Positions 29,449 to 37,736 of a stretch of 64,000 nt of DNA are shown piece after piece. Source of the DNA: Agaricicola taiwanensis (GTDB lineage: Bacteria > Pseudomonadota > Alphaproteobacteria > Rhizobiales > Methylopilaceae). How positions within the stretch are numbered: position 1 is the stretch's first letter; every line of letters starts with the position of its first letter. A model generated the notes under the pieces. That model saw nothing but the letters and a program-made list of their open reading frames with translations, did no database searches and was not told the DNA's origin. The DNA is taken from assembly GCF_014635245.1 (NCBI RefSeq), contig NZ_BMCP01000001.1:310001-374000 (forward strand), written 5' to 3'. Position numbers and translations under genes: made by a program.

Positions 29449-29468
29449 CATTGGCGTTCACTGCCGGA

Positions 29469-30683
29469 TCAGCGCCGCTCGCGCTTCTTCAGGCTGCGCA
29501 GGCGCAGGGCGTTGAGCTTGATGAAGCCCTGAGCGTCGCGATGGTCGTAGGCGACGGCGCCTTCCTCGAAGGTGACGAGGTCCTGGTCGTAGAGCGAATA
29601 GGGACTGGTGCGGCCGACAACGGTGGCCGAGCCCTTGTAGAGCTTCACCCGCACCTGTCCGGTGACGAACTCCTGGCTCTTGTCGGCCAGCACCTGGATC
29701 ATCTCGCGCTCGGGCGTGAACCAGAAGCCATAATAGACCAGTTCCGCATAGCGCGGCATCAGGCTGTCCTTGAGGTGGGCCGCCTCGCGATCCAGCGCGA
29801 TGCTCTCGATGCCGCGATGCGCTGCGTAGAGGATCGTGCCGCCAGGGGTCTCATAGACACCGCGTGACTTCATGCCGACAAAGCGGTTCTCGACGAGGTC
29901 GAGACGACCGATGCCATTGGCCTTGCCGAGCTCGTTGAGCTTGGTCAGGAGCGTGGCAGGGGACATCTTCACGCCATCGATGGCAACCGGATCACCTTTT
30001 TCAAAATCGATGGTGATGTAGGTCGGCGTATCGGGCGCCTCTTCCGGCGGGATGGTGCGCTGATAGACATATTCAGGCGCTTCCTCGGCCGGATCTTCCA
30101 GCACCTTTCCTTCGGATGACGAGTGAAGGAGATTGGCGTCCACGGAGAAGGGAGCCTCGCCACGCTTGTCCTTCGGCACCGGGATCTGGTTCAGTTCGGC
30201 AAATTCCAGAAGCTTCGTGCGCGACGTGAGATCCCACTCGCGCCAGGGCGCGATCACCGTGATCTCCGGCTCCAGACCGTAGTAGGATAGCTCGAAGCGA
30301 ACCTGATCGTTGCCCTTGCCGGTGGCGCCATGCGCCACGGCGTCCGCACCGACCTGCCGCGCGATCTCGATCTGCTTCTTGGCGATCAGCGGACGCGCGA
30401 TGGATGTGCCGAGGAGATACTGCCCTTCATAGAGGGCATTCATGCGGAACATCGGGAAAACGTAATCGCGGACGAACTCCTCACGCAGATCCTCGATGAA
30501 GATCTCCTTGATGCCGAGCATCTCCGCCTTCTTGCGCGCGGGCTCGAGCTCCTCGCCCTGACCGAGGTCCGCCGTGAAGGTCACGACCTCGCAGTTGTAG
30601 GTCGTCTGCAGCCATTTCAGGATGACCGATGTATCGAGGCCGCCGGAATAGGCGAGCACGACTTTCTTCACATTCTTCGTCAT
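29469..30683 (-). CDS. argG: argininosuccinate synthase
   Basis: This enzyme joins citrulline and aspartate in arginine synthesis using ATP. It has 404 residues from the ATG giving [20 protein letters not shown]. The P-loop-like AYSGGLDTS and the motif [13 protein letters not shown] are intact. An upstream in-frame extension to 30746 adds 21 residues unlike the family and was rejected. It lies 111 bp downstream of a DUF4112 gene on the same strand. Confidence 0.96.
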   Translation of the reverse strand: MTKNVKKVVLAYSGGLDTSVILKWLQTTYNCEVVTFTADLGQGEELEPARKKAEMLGIKEIFIEDLREEFVRDYVFPMFRMNALYEGQYLLGTSIARPLIAKKQIEIARQVGADAVAHGATGKGNDQVRFELSYYGLEPEITVIAPWREWDLTSRTKLLEFAELNQIPVPKDKRGEAPFSVDANLLHSSSEGKVLEDPAEEAPEYVYQRTIPPEEAPDTPTYITIDFEKGDPVAIDGVKMSPATLLTKLNELGKANGIGRLDLVENRFVGMKSRGVYETPGGTILYAAHRGIESIALDREAAHLKDSLMPRYAELVYYGFWFTPEREMIQVLADKSQEFVTGQVRVKLYKGSATVVGRTSPYSLYDQDLVTFEEGAVAYDHRDAQGFIKLNALRLRSLKKRERR

Positions 30684-30794
30684 GGGGTGTCCGAGGGTAT
30701 GAGCCTTGCTGGGCGCGCACATTAGCCACGCCGCTGAAAGGCGCAACCCTTCCCGGACATTCTTGGACGAAAGTGGACAGCGACCGCGGCGGCT

Positions 30795-31190
30795 TTATCG
30801 GCGCGCGCTCTCCAGATGTTCACGCAGGATGCGCACGTTGCGGCGGTTGGCGCGATAGGCCACATCGAAGATGCTGCCGGCGATGGGAACGGCGCCCACG
30901 ATGGTATCGAGGCCGATGTTGCCGATCATGCGCGCCAGCACGCTTGATGGCACCTTCATGCGCCGTGCTTCCATGACGATGTACAGCGACAAGGCGGCGC
31001 CCGCGAGATCGCCGATACCAGGCACCAGGCCCATGACGGCATCTGCCCCGAACCGGATATTGGTTCCGGGAATGCGCCAGGCCGAGTCCAGCATTCGGGA
31101 CAATTTGTCGAGGCGTTCGATGGTCCCCAGCCGCGAATGGTCGGGGTCACGCGCGGCATCGTAATATTCGAAGGTGCCGGCTTTCGTCAT
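30795..31190 (-). CDS. DUF4112 membrane protein
   Basis: This 131-residue small protein has two hydrophobic segments. It carries the DUF4112 pattern GLVPGIGDLAGAALSLYIV and GLDTIVGAVPIAGSIFDVAYRANRRNV. Its function is unknown. The ATG at 31190 is preferred because AAGGA lies ~10 bp upstream; a TTG at 31208 would add six residues. It is upstream of argG on the same strand. Confidence 0.85.
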   Translation of the reverse strand: MTKAGTFEYYDAARDPDHSRLGTIERLDKLSRMLDSAWRIPGTNIRFGADAVMGLVPGIGDLAGAALSLYIVMEARRMKVPSSVLARMIGNIGLDTIVGAVPIAGSIFDVAYRANRRNVRILREHLESARR

Positions 31191-31327
31191 GAGCTCATGA
31201 TCCTTCAAGGTTGCCTTTCATATGGAAATGCAAAAGCCGCACCGCAAGTTCGGCCGTTCCTGGTGTGGCGCGCGGAGCCCGGAGCGCTTAAGTAAGCTCG
31301 TCATTCCGCAGGTTGGACGGGAACGCC

Positions 31328-32080
31328 ATGGCCTTCAGCCCCGAAGAGATCGAGCGCTATGCGCGCCATATCGTCTTGGCCGACGTCGGCGGTCCAGGCC
31401 AGCAAAAGCTGAAGGCTGCGCGGGTTCTCATCATCGGCGCCGGTGGTCTGGGAAGCCCGGCCTTGCTGTATCTGGCCGCGGCCGGGGTCGGCACGCTCGG
31501 GATCGTCGATGATGACGAGGTTTCGCTGTCCAACCTGCAGCGGCAGATCGCGCATGGGACCGCGGATATCGGGCGGCCCAAGGTCGACAGCGCCGCGGAT
31601 GCCGTCGCCAGGATCAACCCTCACGTCGTGGTCGAGCGCCACGCCAATCGCATCGATCGCGCCAATGCCGCGGCGCTTATCGCCTCCTACGATATCGTCC
31701 TGGACGGTTCGGATAATTTCGCCACCCGTTATCTCGTGGCCGATGTCTGCGAGGAGGTGGGACGGCCGCTGGTGACAGGCTGGCTCGGGCCATTTGATGC
31801 AGGGCTGACAACCCTGCGCGCTCACGAGTATGGCCCCCATGGAAGGCGTAACCCCAGCTATCGCTGCCTCTTCGCCGAGCCCCCTCCGGCAGGAACCGTT
31901 CCAACCTGCGAGGAGGCGGGCATCATTGGCGCACTCGCCGGCATCATCGGCTCCATGATGGCGCTGGAGGCGGTGCGCGAAATCGTCGGCTTCGGTCAAG
32001 GGCTCGTCGGCACCTTGCTTCTGATTGATGGGCGTTCTCTCAGGTTCGAGCGCATCACTTATGAACGGGTGCCGTCCTAG
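31328..32080 (+). CDS. moeB: MoeB/ThiF/HesA-family adenylyltransferase
   Basis: This E1-like enzyme adenylates the C-terminal Gly of a sulfur-carrier protein (MoaD or ThiS). It has 250 residues from the ATG with GGACGGGA upstream. The ATP-binding motif is IIGAGGLGSPALLYLAAAG. The DDDEVSLSNLQRQI segment and the late TCEEAGIIG cysteine are family features. The zinc CxxC pairs of classical MoeB are not obvious, so MoeB versus ThiF is not settled. It overlaps the convergent ROK gene by 4 bp. Confidence 0.88.
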   Translation: MAFSPEEIERYARHIVLADVGGPGQQKLKAARVLIIGAGGLGSPALLYLAAAGVGTLGIVDDDEVSLSNLQRQIAHGTADIGRPKVDSAADAVARINPHVVVERHANRIDRANAAALIASYDIVLDGSDNFATRYLVADVCEEVGRPLVTGWLGPFDAGLTTLRAHEYGPHGRRNPSYRCLFAEPPPAGTVPTCEEAGIIGALAGIIGSMMALEAVREIVGFGQGLVGTLLLIDGRSLRFERITYERVPS

Positions 32081-33141
32081 TTCTTTTTGGCACGAGTGGT
32101 GAAGCGAGCATTGCCGAGGCCGGTGCCGATGGTGACCACGCCCCATTTCTCGACATCAGTCATGGCGGGAATCTCGCTCAGGCCCTGCAGGACGGCATCA
32201 TTGTGCATCAGCACCATGGTCTCATGCCCGCCAATCTCGGGAATGGCCTCGCGCAGCCGCTCTGGCAGGAAAAAGCCTTTCGCCTCCCAGTTGCCCGGCA
32301 GGTTCTGCGTACCTTTGGCGATGGAGCCGTCTTCACGGATAACGCCGGGGCAACCGACACCGATGAAGGGCGCGAGATCGAGCCCCTTCTTTTTGGCAGC
32401 CGCGGTGAGCTTCAGGATCATCTTCGCCAGCCGTTCGACCGCTTCGTTTCGTGTCGGTTTCTCATCGGCGTGCCGCCATAGGTCCGATTTCCACACGCAG
32501 GCGGCCGCCAGACCGGGTTTCTCGTCCTGGTTCAGTTTCACCACGCCGGCCCGCATGTTGGTGCCGCCGATATCGACGCCGATCAGCGCCTCATGGCCTT
32601 TGAAGATCCAGGATGGTGCCAGATGGGCGGCGCCGATCAGTGCCGCTTCATCGGGATGGTGGAAAATGGGGACGAGTTCGACTCCCAATCCTTCAGCTTT
32701 CAGGAGAGCTTCGGTGCGGCCGATCACCAGCTCACCGTATCGGCTCTGGCGCATGCCGCCGCCGATGGCGATACGCTCGGTGCCCTGCCACTCCTTGAGC
32801 TTGAGGAAGCGTCGCAGCACCGTCGCAAGCTCGCCAGCGAAGTCCTCGATCGCGCTCAGGATGAGGCCCGCCGCGCGCGGGTCGCCCTCCAGCAGGATCT
32901 TATCGAGGGCCTTGCGGCCCAACTCCTCGGCGGGTGTGTCTCCGAAAGGATCTGCTCCCAGCTTTGCCGTTTTCTCCCGCCAGTCCTGGAGAAGCCCGGT
33001 GAACGCGCGTTTGCTGGCGCGATCGCCCAGGAAGCCGTTTCCATCCTTCAGTTCGATGTTCCAGCTGTCGACCAGAACAGAGGGTAGCGAACCGGCCCCA
33101 TGAACAATGGCGCCGCCCTGCTGGTCGTTCTTCTCTGACAT
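32077..33141 (-). CDS. ROK-family sugar kinase homologue with circularly permuted motif order
   Basis: This protein has 354 residues from the ATG with GGGGAA upstream. The ROK/actin-fold motifs are present but in an unusual order. The C-terminal-type pieces come first: RIAIGGGM near 125 and DEAALIGAAHL near 165-174. The N-terminal phosphate loop GVDIGGTNMRAGVV follows near 188-201. After it come GVGCPGV, NLPGNW, a HNDA catalytic-Asp motif near 314 and TIGTGLG at ~337. Normal ROK kinases begin with DIGGT and end with IGGG and ALGAA. The zinc motif CxCGxxGC of ROK proteins was not seen. Substrate is unknown. Confidence 0.85.
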   Translation of the reverse strand: MSEKNDQQGGAIVHGAGSLPSVLVDSWNIELKDGNGFLGDRASKRAFTGLLQDWREKTAKLGADPFGDTPAEELGRKALDKILLEGDPRAAGLILSAIEDFAGELATVLRRFLKLKEWQGTERIAIGGGMRQSRYGELVIGRTEALLKAEGLGVELVPIFHHPDEAALIGAAHLAPSWIFKGHEALIGVDIGGTNMRAGVVKLNQDEKPGLAAACVWKSDLWRHADEKPTRNEAVERLAKMILKLTAAAKKKGLDLAPFIGVGCPGVIREDGSIAKGTQNLPGNWEAKGFFLPERLREAIPEIGGHETMVLMHNDAVLQGLSEIPAMTDVEKWGVVTIGTGLGNARFTTRAKKN

Positions 33142-33218
33142 GGGTTCCCCAAAATGAAGGCAGACGGGAGACAACGCTCACCCAGGCGTCAAGGTTCATC
33201 GGTGCGCGGAAATAACCG

Positions 33219-33719
33219 TCAGAAGGCAACCTTCCGGTTCTCGCCCATGTCCGGCCGTTCGCCAGTCGCACTGGCGGTAAGCATCTCCAGGCCCGCGACA
33301 AGGCTGCTTGAGGGGCCGTCCCAGAATTCGGCGCGCTGTGGCTGGAACCGGATCAGCCGGATGTTCGGATCTTCCGGACCGTTGGGCCAGAACGCTTCGG
33401 CATCCTTGTCCCAGAGCGCGCTTATCTTGGGCGTATCGCGCACGACGGCGGCCGTGCCGGAAACCGACAGATAGGTGTTTGTCTTGGGCTCCGAATAGGA
33501 CAGACAGGCCCTCGGATCCTGCACCAGTTCATCGTCCTTGGAGCCGCTCGCATCGGTCAGGAAGAAGATACTGTTGGTATCTCGCTCGATGTGGCTGCTC
33601 ATGGGCCGCGCCCGCAGCAATCCGCCGGCGATCGTCGTCAGCATACCGATGTCGATCTTCTCGATGATATCCCAGACTCTTGCTGTATCCGTTTGTGCTC
33701 TGTCGGTTTGGCTGACCAC
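33219..33719 (-). CDS. general-stress pyridoxamine 5'-phosphate oxidase-like protein
   Basis: This 166-residue protein has the split-barrel flavin-binding fold of the general stress protein 26 family. Features are IDIGMLTTIAGGLLRARPMSS, IFFLTDASGSKDDEL and the C-terminal EFWDGPSSSL. It probably binds FMN or F420-like cofactor; no reaction can be assigned. The start is GTG with a strong AAGGAGG 8 bp upstream. An EcfG-type stress promoter lies directly upstream, which fits the family name. Confidence 0.87.
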   Translation of the reverse strand: MVSQTDRAQTDTARVWDIIEKIDIGMLTTIAGGLLRARPMSSHIERDTNSIFFLTDASGSKDDELVQDPRACLSYSEPKTNTYLSVSGTAAVVRDTPKISALWDKDAEAFWPNGPEDPNIRLIRFQPQRAEFWDGPSSSLVAGLEMLTASATGERPDMGENRKVAF

Positions 33720-33748
33720 GACGGAAACCTCCTTGTTACTGTCTTCTC

Positions 33749-33773
33749 AACATTTTCGGCGAAAGTCGGTTCC
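33749..33773 (-). promoter_or_regulatory. EcfG (general stress sigma) promoter
   Basis: Read on the minus strand, GGAAC (33773-33769) is followed by 16 bp and TGTT (33752-33749). The alphaproteobacterial EcfG consensus is GGAAC-N16/17-CGTT, so three of four -10 bases match. It would start transcription about 20-25 bp before the GTG of the stress protein. Confidence 0.65.
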
Positions 33774-33910
33774 TCGCGACATGGAGTGAGGCGTCGTAAG
33801 CTGCGGTTGAAGAATGAGATGCCCAACCGCAGTTAAGCACCGCTGCTGCAAAATCTCGTTGAACCTTGGTCGGGTTGCAGTAGACAGTAGGCGCGTTGGA
33901 TCGGAACACG

Positions 33911-35851
33911 ATGAAGCAGGGTGAAAACCTTCAGGCATCTTCACTGGATGAAGGCCGCTACCGCCTCCTGGTGGAGGCGATCACCGATCACGCCATCTAT
34001 ATGCTCGATCCCGAGGGGATCATCGCAAGCTGGAACGCCGGCGCGGAGCGATTGAAGGGGTACCGGAGCTGGGAAGTTCTCGGCCAGCACCTTTCCACCT
34101 TCTATACCGAAGAAGATCGTCGCGCGAACCTGCCGCAACATGAACTCGAGACGGCGCTGCGGGAAGGGCGTTTTGAAAGTCATGGCTGGCGTGTGCGCCG
34201 GGACGGCCAGCGGTTCTGGGCCCATATCGTCATCGATCCCATAAGGGATTCACTTGGCACTCTGTTGGGTTTTGCCAAGATCACTCGGGATTTGACCGAG
34301 CAGAAGCAGGCGGAGGAGGCTCTCCGCCGCAGCGAGGAACAATTCCGCCTTCTGGTTCAGGGCGTTACCGATTACGCCATCTACATGCTCGATCCTCGCG
34401 GCTTCATCACCAGCTGGAATGTCGGAGCCCAGCGCATCAAGGGGTATTCTCCGGACGAGATCATCGGGCAGCACTTCTCCCGCTTTTACATCGATGAGGA
34501 TCGTGCCGGTGGGGAGCCTCAGCGGGCACTGGAAACCGCTGCTCGTGAAGGCCGTTTCGAAAAGGAAGCTCTCCGCGTTCGGCGCGATGGCAGCCACTTT
34601 TGGGCTCATGTCATCATCGATGCGATCCGCGATGAAGCCGGAGAACTCATTGGTTTTGCCAAAGTCACACGCGATGTCACCGAGCGCGTAGCGGCTCAGA
34701 AGGCCTTGGAAGAGACTCGCAACGCACTGTTTCAGTCGCAGAAGACGGAAGCGATCGGACAGCTGACCGGCGGCATCGCGCATGATTTCAACAATCTTCT
34801 GATGGTCGTCCTCGGCAGCCTGGAACTCTTGAAAAAGAAACTGCCGGATGATCCCGCCTTGATGCGGTTGCTGGAGAATGCGGTTCAGGGCGCGCAGCGC
34901 GGAACCGCGCTCACCCAGCGCATGCTTGCCTTCGCCCGCCGTCAGGAACTCAAGCTCGAACCCGTCGACATCGGGGCTCTCGTCACCGGCATGAGGGAAC
35001 TTCTCCAGCGGTCCATCGGTCCGGCCATCACTCTCGAGCTTGAGTTTCCTCCCAATCTCCCTCCAGCATTGACGGATGCCAACCAGATCGATGCCGCCCT
35101 TCTCAACCTGGTCGTTAATGCGCGCGATGCCATGCCGGATGGCGGTACCATCCGCGTGGCGGCGCGCGCAGAGGCGGTGTCGCAGGTGGACACCAACGGC
35201 CTGAAGGCGGGGCGTTATCTGTGCCTCACGGTGACGGATCAGGGCGAGGGTATGGATGAGGAGGTTTTGACGCGGGCCACCGACCCATTTTTCACAACCA
35301 AGGGATTGGGTAAGGGTACGGGGCTCGGCCTTTCCATGGTCCAGGGCTCTGCGGAACAGTCCGGCGGGCGCCTCCTCCTGAAAAGCCGCAAAGGGGAGGG
35401 AACAACCGCCGAGCTTTGGCTTCCCGTTGCCGAGGGCCAAACCTCGCCGCTTTCGGTCGAGCCGGTGGAGGCGCCCGCGGCCGTCGCGCGGAGGCTTCAC
35501 GTTCTTGCCGTGGATGATGATGCGCTGGTGCTGATGAACACGGTGGCGATGCTGGAGGACCTCGGCCATGAGGCCCTGCAAGCCACCTCCGCCGAGCGGG
35601 CTCTCCACATCCTCGAAGGTGGGGAGCGCGTGGATCTGGTAATCACGGATCAGGCCATGCCGTACATGACCGGCCTGCAGCTCACGGCCGCCGTGAAGGC
35701 AACCCACCCCAAACTGCCGGTCATTCTCGCGACCGGCTATGCCGAAATGTCGGCGAGCATAGAGGATCAGCCGCTGTTGAAGCTCGCCAAGCCCTTCAGC
35801 CAGGCGGAGCTGGCGAAGGCCATCGCGGCGGCGGTGACCGCTTCGCGCTGA
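33911..35851 (+). CDS. PAS-PAS hybrid histidine kinase with C-terminal receiver
   Basis: This 646-residue sensor kinase has no transmembrane helix, so it is probably cytoplasmic. Two near-duplicate PAS domains (~15-130 and ~145-265) share the pattern AIYMLDP(E/R)GFI(A/T)SWN. A HisKA domain follows with phospho-acceptor H291 in GGIAHDFNNLL. The ATPase domain has N and G boxes near NARDAMPDGG and GKGTGLGLSMV. A receiver domain (~525-646) has VDDD and acceptor D580 in VITDQAMPYM. The ATG at 33911 is chosen; a TTG lies five codons upstream. No response regulator is adjacent, so output is unknown. Confidence 0.9.
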   Translation: MKQGENLQASSLDEGRYRLLVEAITDHAIYMLDPEGIIASWNAGAERLKGYRSWEVLGQHLSTFYTEEDRRANLPQHELETALREGRFESHGWRVRRDGQRFWAHIVIDPIRDSLGTLLGFAKITRDLTEQKQAEEALRRSEEQFRLLVQGVTDYAIYMLDPRGFITSWNVGAQRIKGYSPDEIIGQHFSRFYIDEDRAGGEPQRALETAAREGRFEKEALRVRRDGSHFWAHVIIDAIRDEAGELIGFAKVTRDVTERVAAQKALEETRNALFQSQKTEAIGQLTGGIAHDFNNLLMVVLGSLELLKKKLPDDPALMRLLENAVQGAQRGTALTQRMLAFARRQELKLEPVDIGALVTGMRELLQRSIGPAITLELEFPPNLPPALTDANQIDAALLNLVVNARDAMPDGGTIRVAARAEAVSQVDTNGLKAGRYLCLTVTDQGEGMDEEVLTRATDPFFTTKGLGKGTGLGLSMVQGSAEQSGGRLLLKSRKGEGTTAELWLPVAEGQTSPLSVEPVEAPAAVARRLHVLAVDDDALVLMNTVAMLEDLGHEALQATSAERALHILEGGERVDLVITDQAMPYMTGLQLTAAVKATHPKLPVILATGYAEMSASIEDQPLLKLAKPFSQAELAKAIAAAVTASR

Positions 35852-35937
35852 ACCTTGAGCTTCCGCGGCCACGCGGAACCCTCGGTATCACGGGGTGTTG
35901 TCCTCCTTTCGAACCCTGTGTTCGGCAGGAGAGGTCC

Positions 35938-37011
35938 TTGCATTCGGCCTATGTGAATCAGATCGCCACTGCGGTGCCGCCGCACGACGTGCACAGGACC
36001 TTTCTGTCCTTCGCGGACAAGCTCCTGCATGACCGGCGCGGTCATATCGTTTTCCGGCGGATGGCCGAGCGGGGACAGATCGATCACCGCTGGTCTTGCC
36101 TGCGGCCGGCATCCGCCGGCCGGAACGACGCGGTCGATGACGAAGGTTTCTACACCCTCGGCCACTTTCCATCGACGGCGGCGCGCATGCGGCGCTACGA
36201 GCAGGACGCTCCGCAACTAGCCGCGGAGGCGGTGGCTGGGCTGGACCTGGGCGATCCGGCACGCGTGACGCACCTGATCGTCATCTCATGCACCGGACTT
36301 TCCGCTCCCGGGATCGATTTCGATCTCGTGGAACGCTTTGGACTAAACCCCTCCGTCGAGCGCACCATGATTGGCTTCATGGGCTGTTATGCCGCCATCA
36401 ATGGTCTGAAGCTCGCCCGTCACATCGTCCGGTCAGACCCCGAGGCCCGGGTGCTCATGGTCAGCGTGGAGCTCTGCACCCTGCACCTTCAGGAAACACA
36501 GGATCTGGAGCAGGTCCTGACCTTCATGATCTTCGGCGACGGCTGCGCCGCCGCTCTCATCACCTCTGAACCGCACGGACTGGAGCTGGAACGCTTCCAC
36601 GCGATCCTGTCACCGGGAACCGCGGCCCATATCACCTGGAACATCGGCGATGTGGGCTTTGACATGGTGCTCTCGGGCCAGGTGCCGGGAGGCATAGGCA
36701 AGACGCTTCAAATCGGCAGCGGCCGCATGCTGGACCACCGCCCGACCTCGTCGATTGATCTGTGGGCGGTGCATCCGGGCGGCCGTTCTGTTCTCGATGC
36801 GGTTGAGACTGCGCTGGATCTGCCGGAGGCCGCGCTTGCCTCCTCGCGCGACGTCCTGCGCAGGTATGGCAACATGTCGTCGGCCACCGTCCTCTTTGTT
36901 CTGGCGGAGATGATGCGGGCCAATCCGGCTGGAAAGACAGGTTGCGCCATGGCCTTCGGCCCCGGCCTGGTGGCTGAGACCATGCTGTTCCGCGCGGCGG
37001 GGGCGGCGTGA
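35938..37011 (+). CDS. type III polyketide synthase
   Basis: This chalcone/stilbene-synthase-like homodimeric condensing enzyme makes pyrones or resorcinols from an acyl-CoA and malonyl-CoA. It has 357 residues. The catalytic triad can be placed: C150 (FMGCYAAING), H279 (AVHPGGRSVLD) and N312 (YGNMSSATVLF). The start is TTG with AGGAGAGG just upstream. The next two genes, a methyltransferase and a FAD oxidoreductase, overlap end to end. Starter unit and product cannot be read from sequence. Confidence 0.93.
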   Translation: MHSAYVNQIATAVPPHDVHRTFLSFADKLLHDRRGHIVFRRMAERGQIDHRWSCLRPASAGRNDAVDDEGFYTLGHFPSTAARMRRYEQDAPQLAAEAVAGLDLGDPARVTHLIVISCTGLSAPGIDFDLVERFGLNPSVERTMIGFMGCYAAINGLKLARHIVRSDPEARVLMVSVELCTLHLQETQDLEQVLTFMIFGDGCAAALITSEPHGLELERFHAILSPGTAAHITWNIGDVGFDMVLSGQVPGGIGKTLQIGSGRMLDHRPTSSIDLWAVHPGGRSVLDAVETALDLPEAALASSRDVLRRYGNMSSATVLFVLAEMMRANPAGKTGCAMAFGPGLVAETMLFRAAGAA

Positions 37012-37736
37012 TGTCCCTGGACTTTTCACGGCGGGCGCATACGCCCGAACTCATGGACACCGCGCACTGCGAGTTCGAAACCTTCCGGGACTGCCTCGCC
37101 GATCTGGAACGCGTCAATGTTCTGACGCTGGCCTATCGTCCGACCATCGCCTTCCTGGACAGATTGGCAAGTGACGACCGCCTACCACGGCACCGCCCGA
37201 TCCGGATCCTCGATGTCGGCAGCGGCTATGGCGACATGCTCCGCCGAATCGATCGCTGGGGCAGGCGCCGTGCTCTGCCGCTCGACCTCACCGGCATCGA
37301 TCTCAACCCGTGGTCGGCGTGCGCGGCGCGGCAGGCGAGCACCCCCGACAGCGCCATCACGTGGCAGACGTGCGATCTCTTCGATTTTGAGCCTGCGCAG
37401 GAGGTCGATCTGATCGTCAGTTCGCTCTTTGCCCATCATCTCGATGACAGCGCCCTGGTGCGCTTCCTGACATGGATGGAGCGGACGGCGGGGATCGGCT
37501 GGTTCGTGAACGATCTGCATCGCCATCCCATACCTTACTGGTTCTTCCGCGCAGCCTCCCGGCTGATGGGCATGCACCGCTTTGTTCAGAACGATGGCCC
37601 CGTCTCCATCACGCGCGCCTTTGTTCGGAACGACTGGCGGATCCTGCTGGACAGAGCAGGCATTCAGCCCGGTAGTGTCCACACTGATTGGTGGATGCCC
37701 TTCCGGCTTTGCGTTTCCCGGGTTCAGCCGCGATGA
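37011..37736 (+). CDS. class I SAM-dependent methyltransferase (PKS tailoring)
   Basis: This 241-residue protein has motif I ILDVGSGYGDMLRRI (~64-78) and motif IV VDLIVSSLFAHHLDD. The last third is Trp/Phe-rich, as in methyltransferases acting on hydrophobic products. The ATG shares one base with the PKS stop codon (TGATG); a GTG one codon earlier is possible. By context it probably methylates the type III PKS product. Confidence 0.88.
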   Translation: MSLDFSRRAHTPELMDTAHCEFETFRDCLADLERVNVLTLAYRPTIAFLDRLASDDRLPRHRPIRILDVGSGYGDMLRRIDRWGRRRALPLDLTGIDLNPWSACAARQASTPDSAITWQTCDLFDFEPAQEVDLIVSSLFAHHLDDSALVRFLTWMERTAGIGWFVNDLHRHPIPYWFFRAASRLMGMHRFVQNDGPVSITRAFVRNDWRILLDRAGIQPGSVHTDWWMPFRLCVSRVQPR

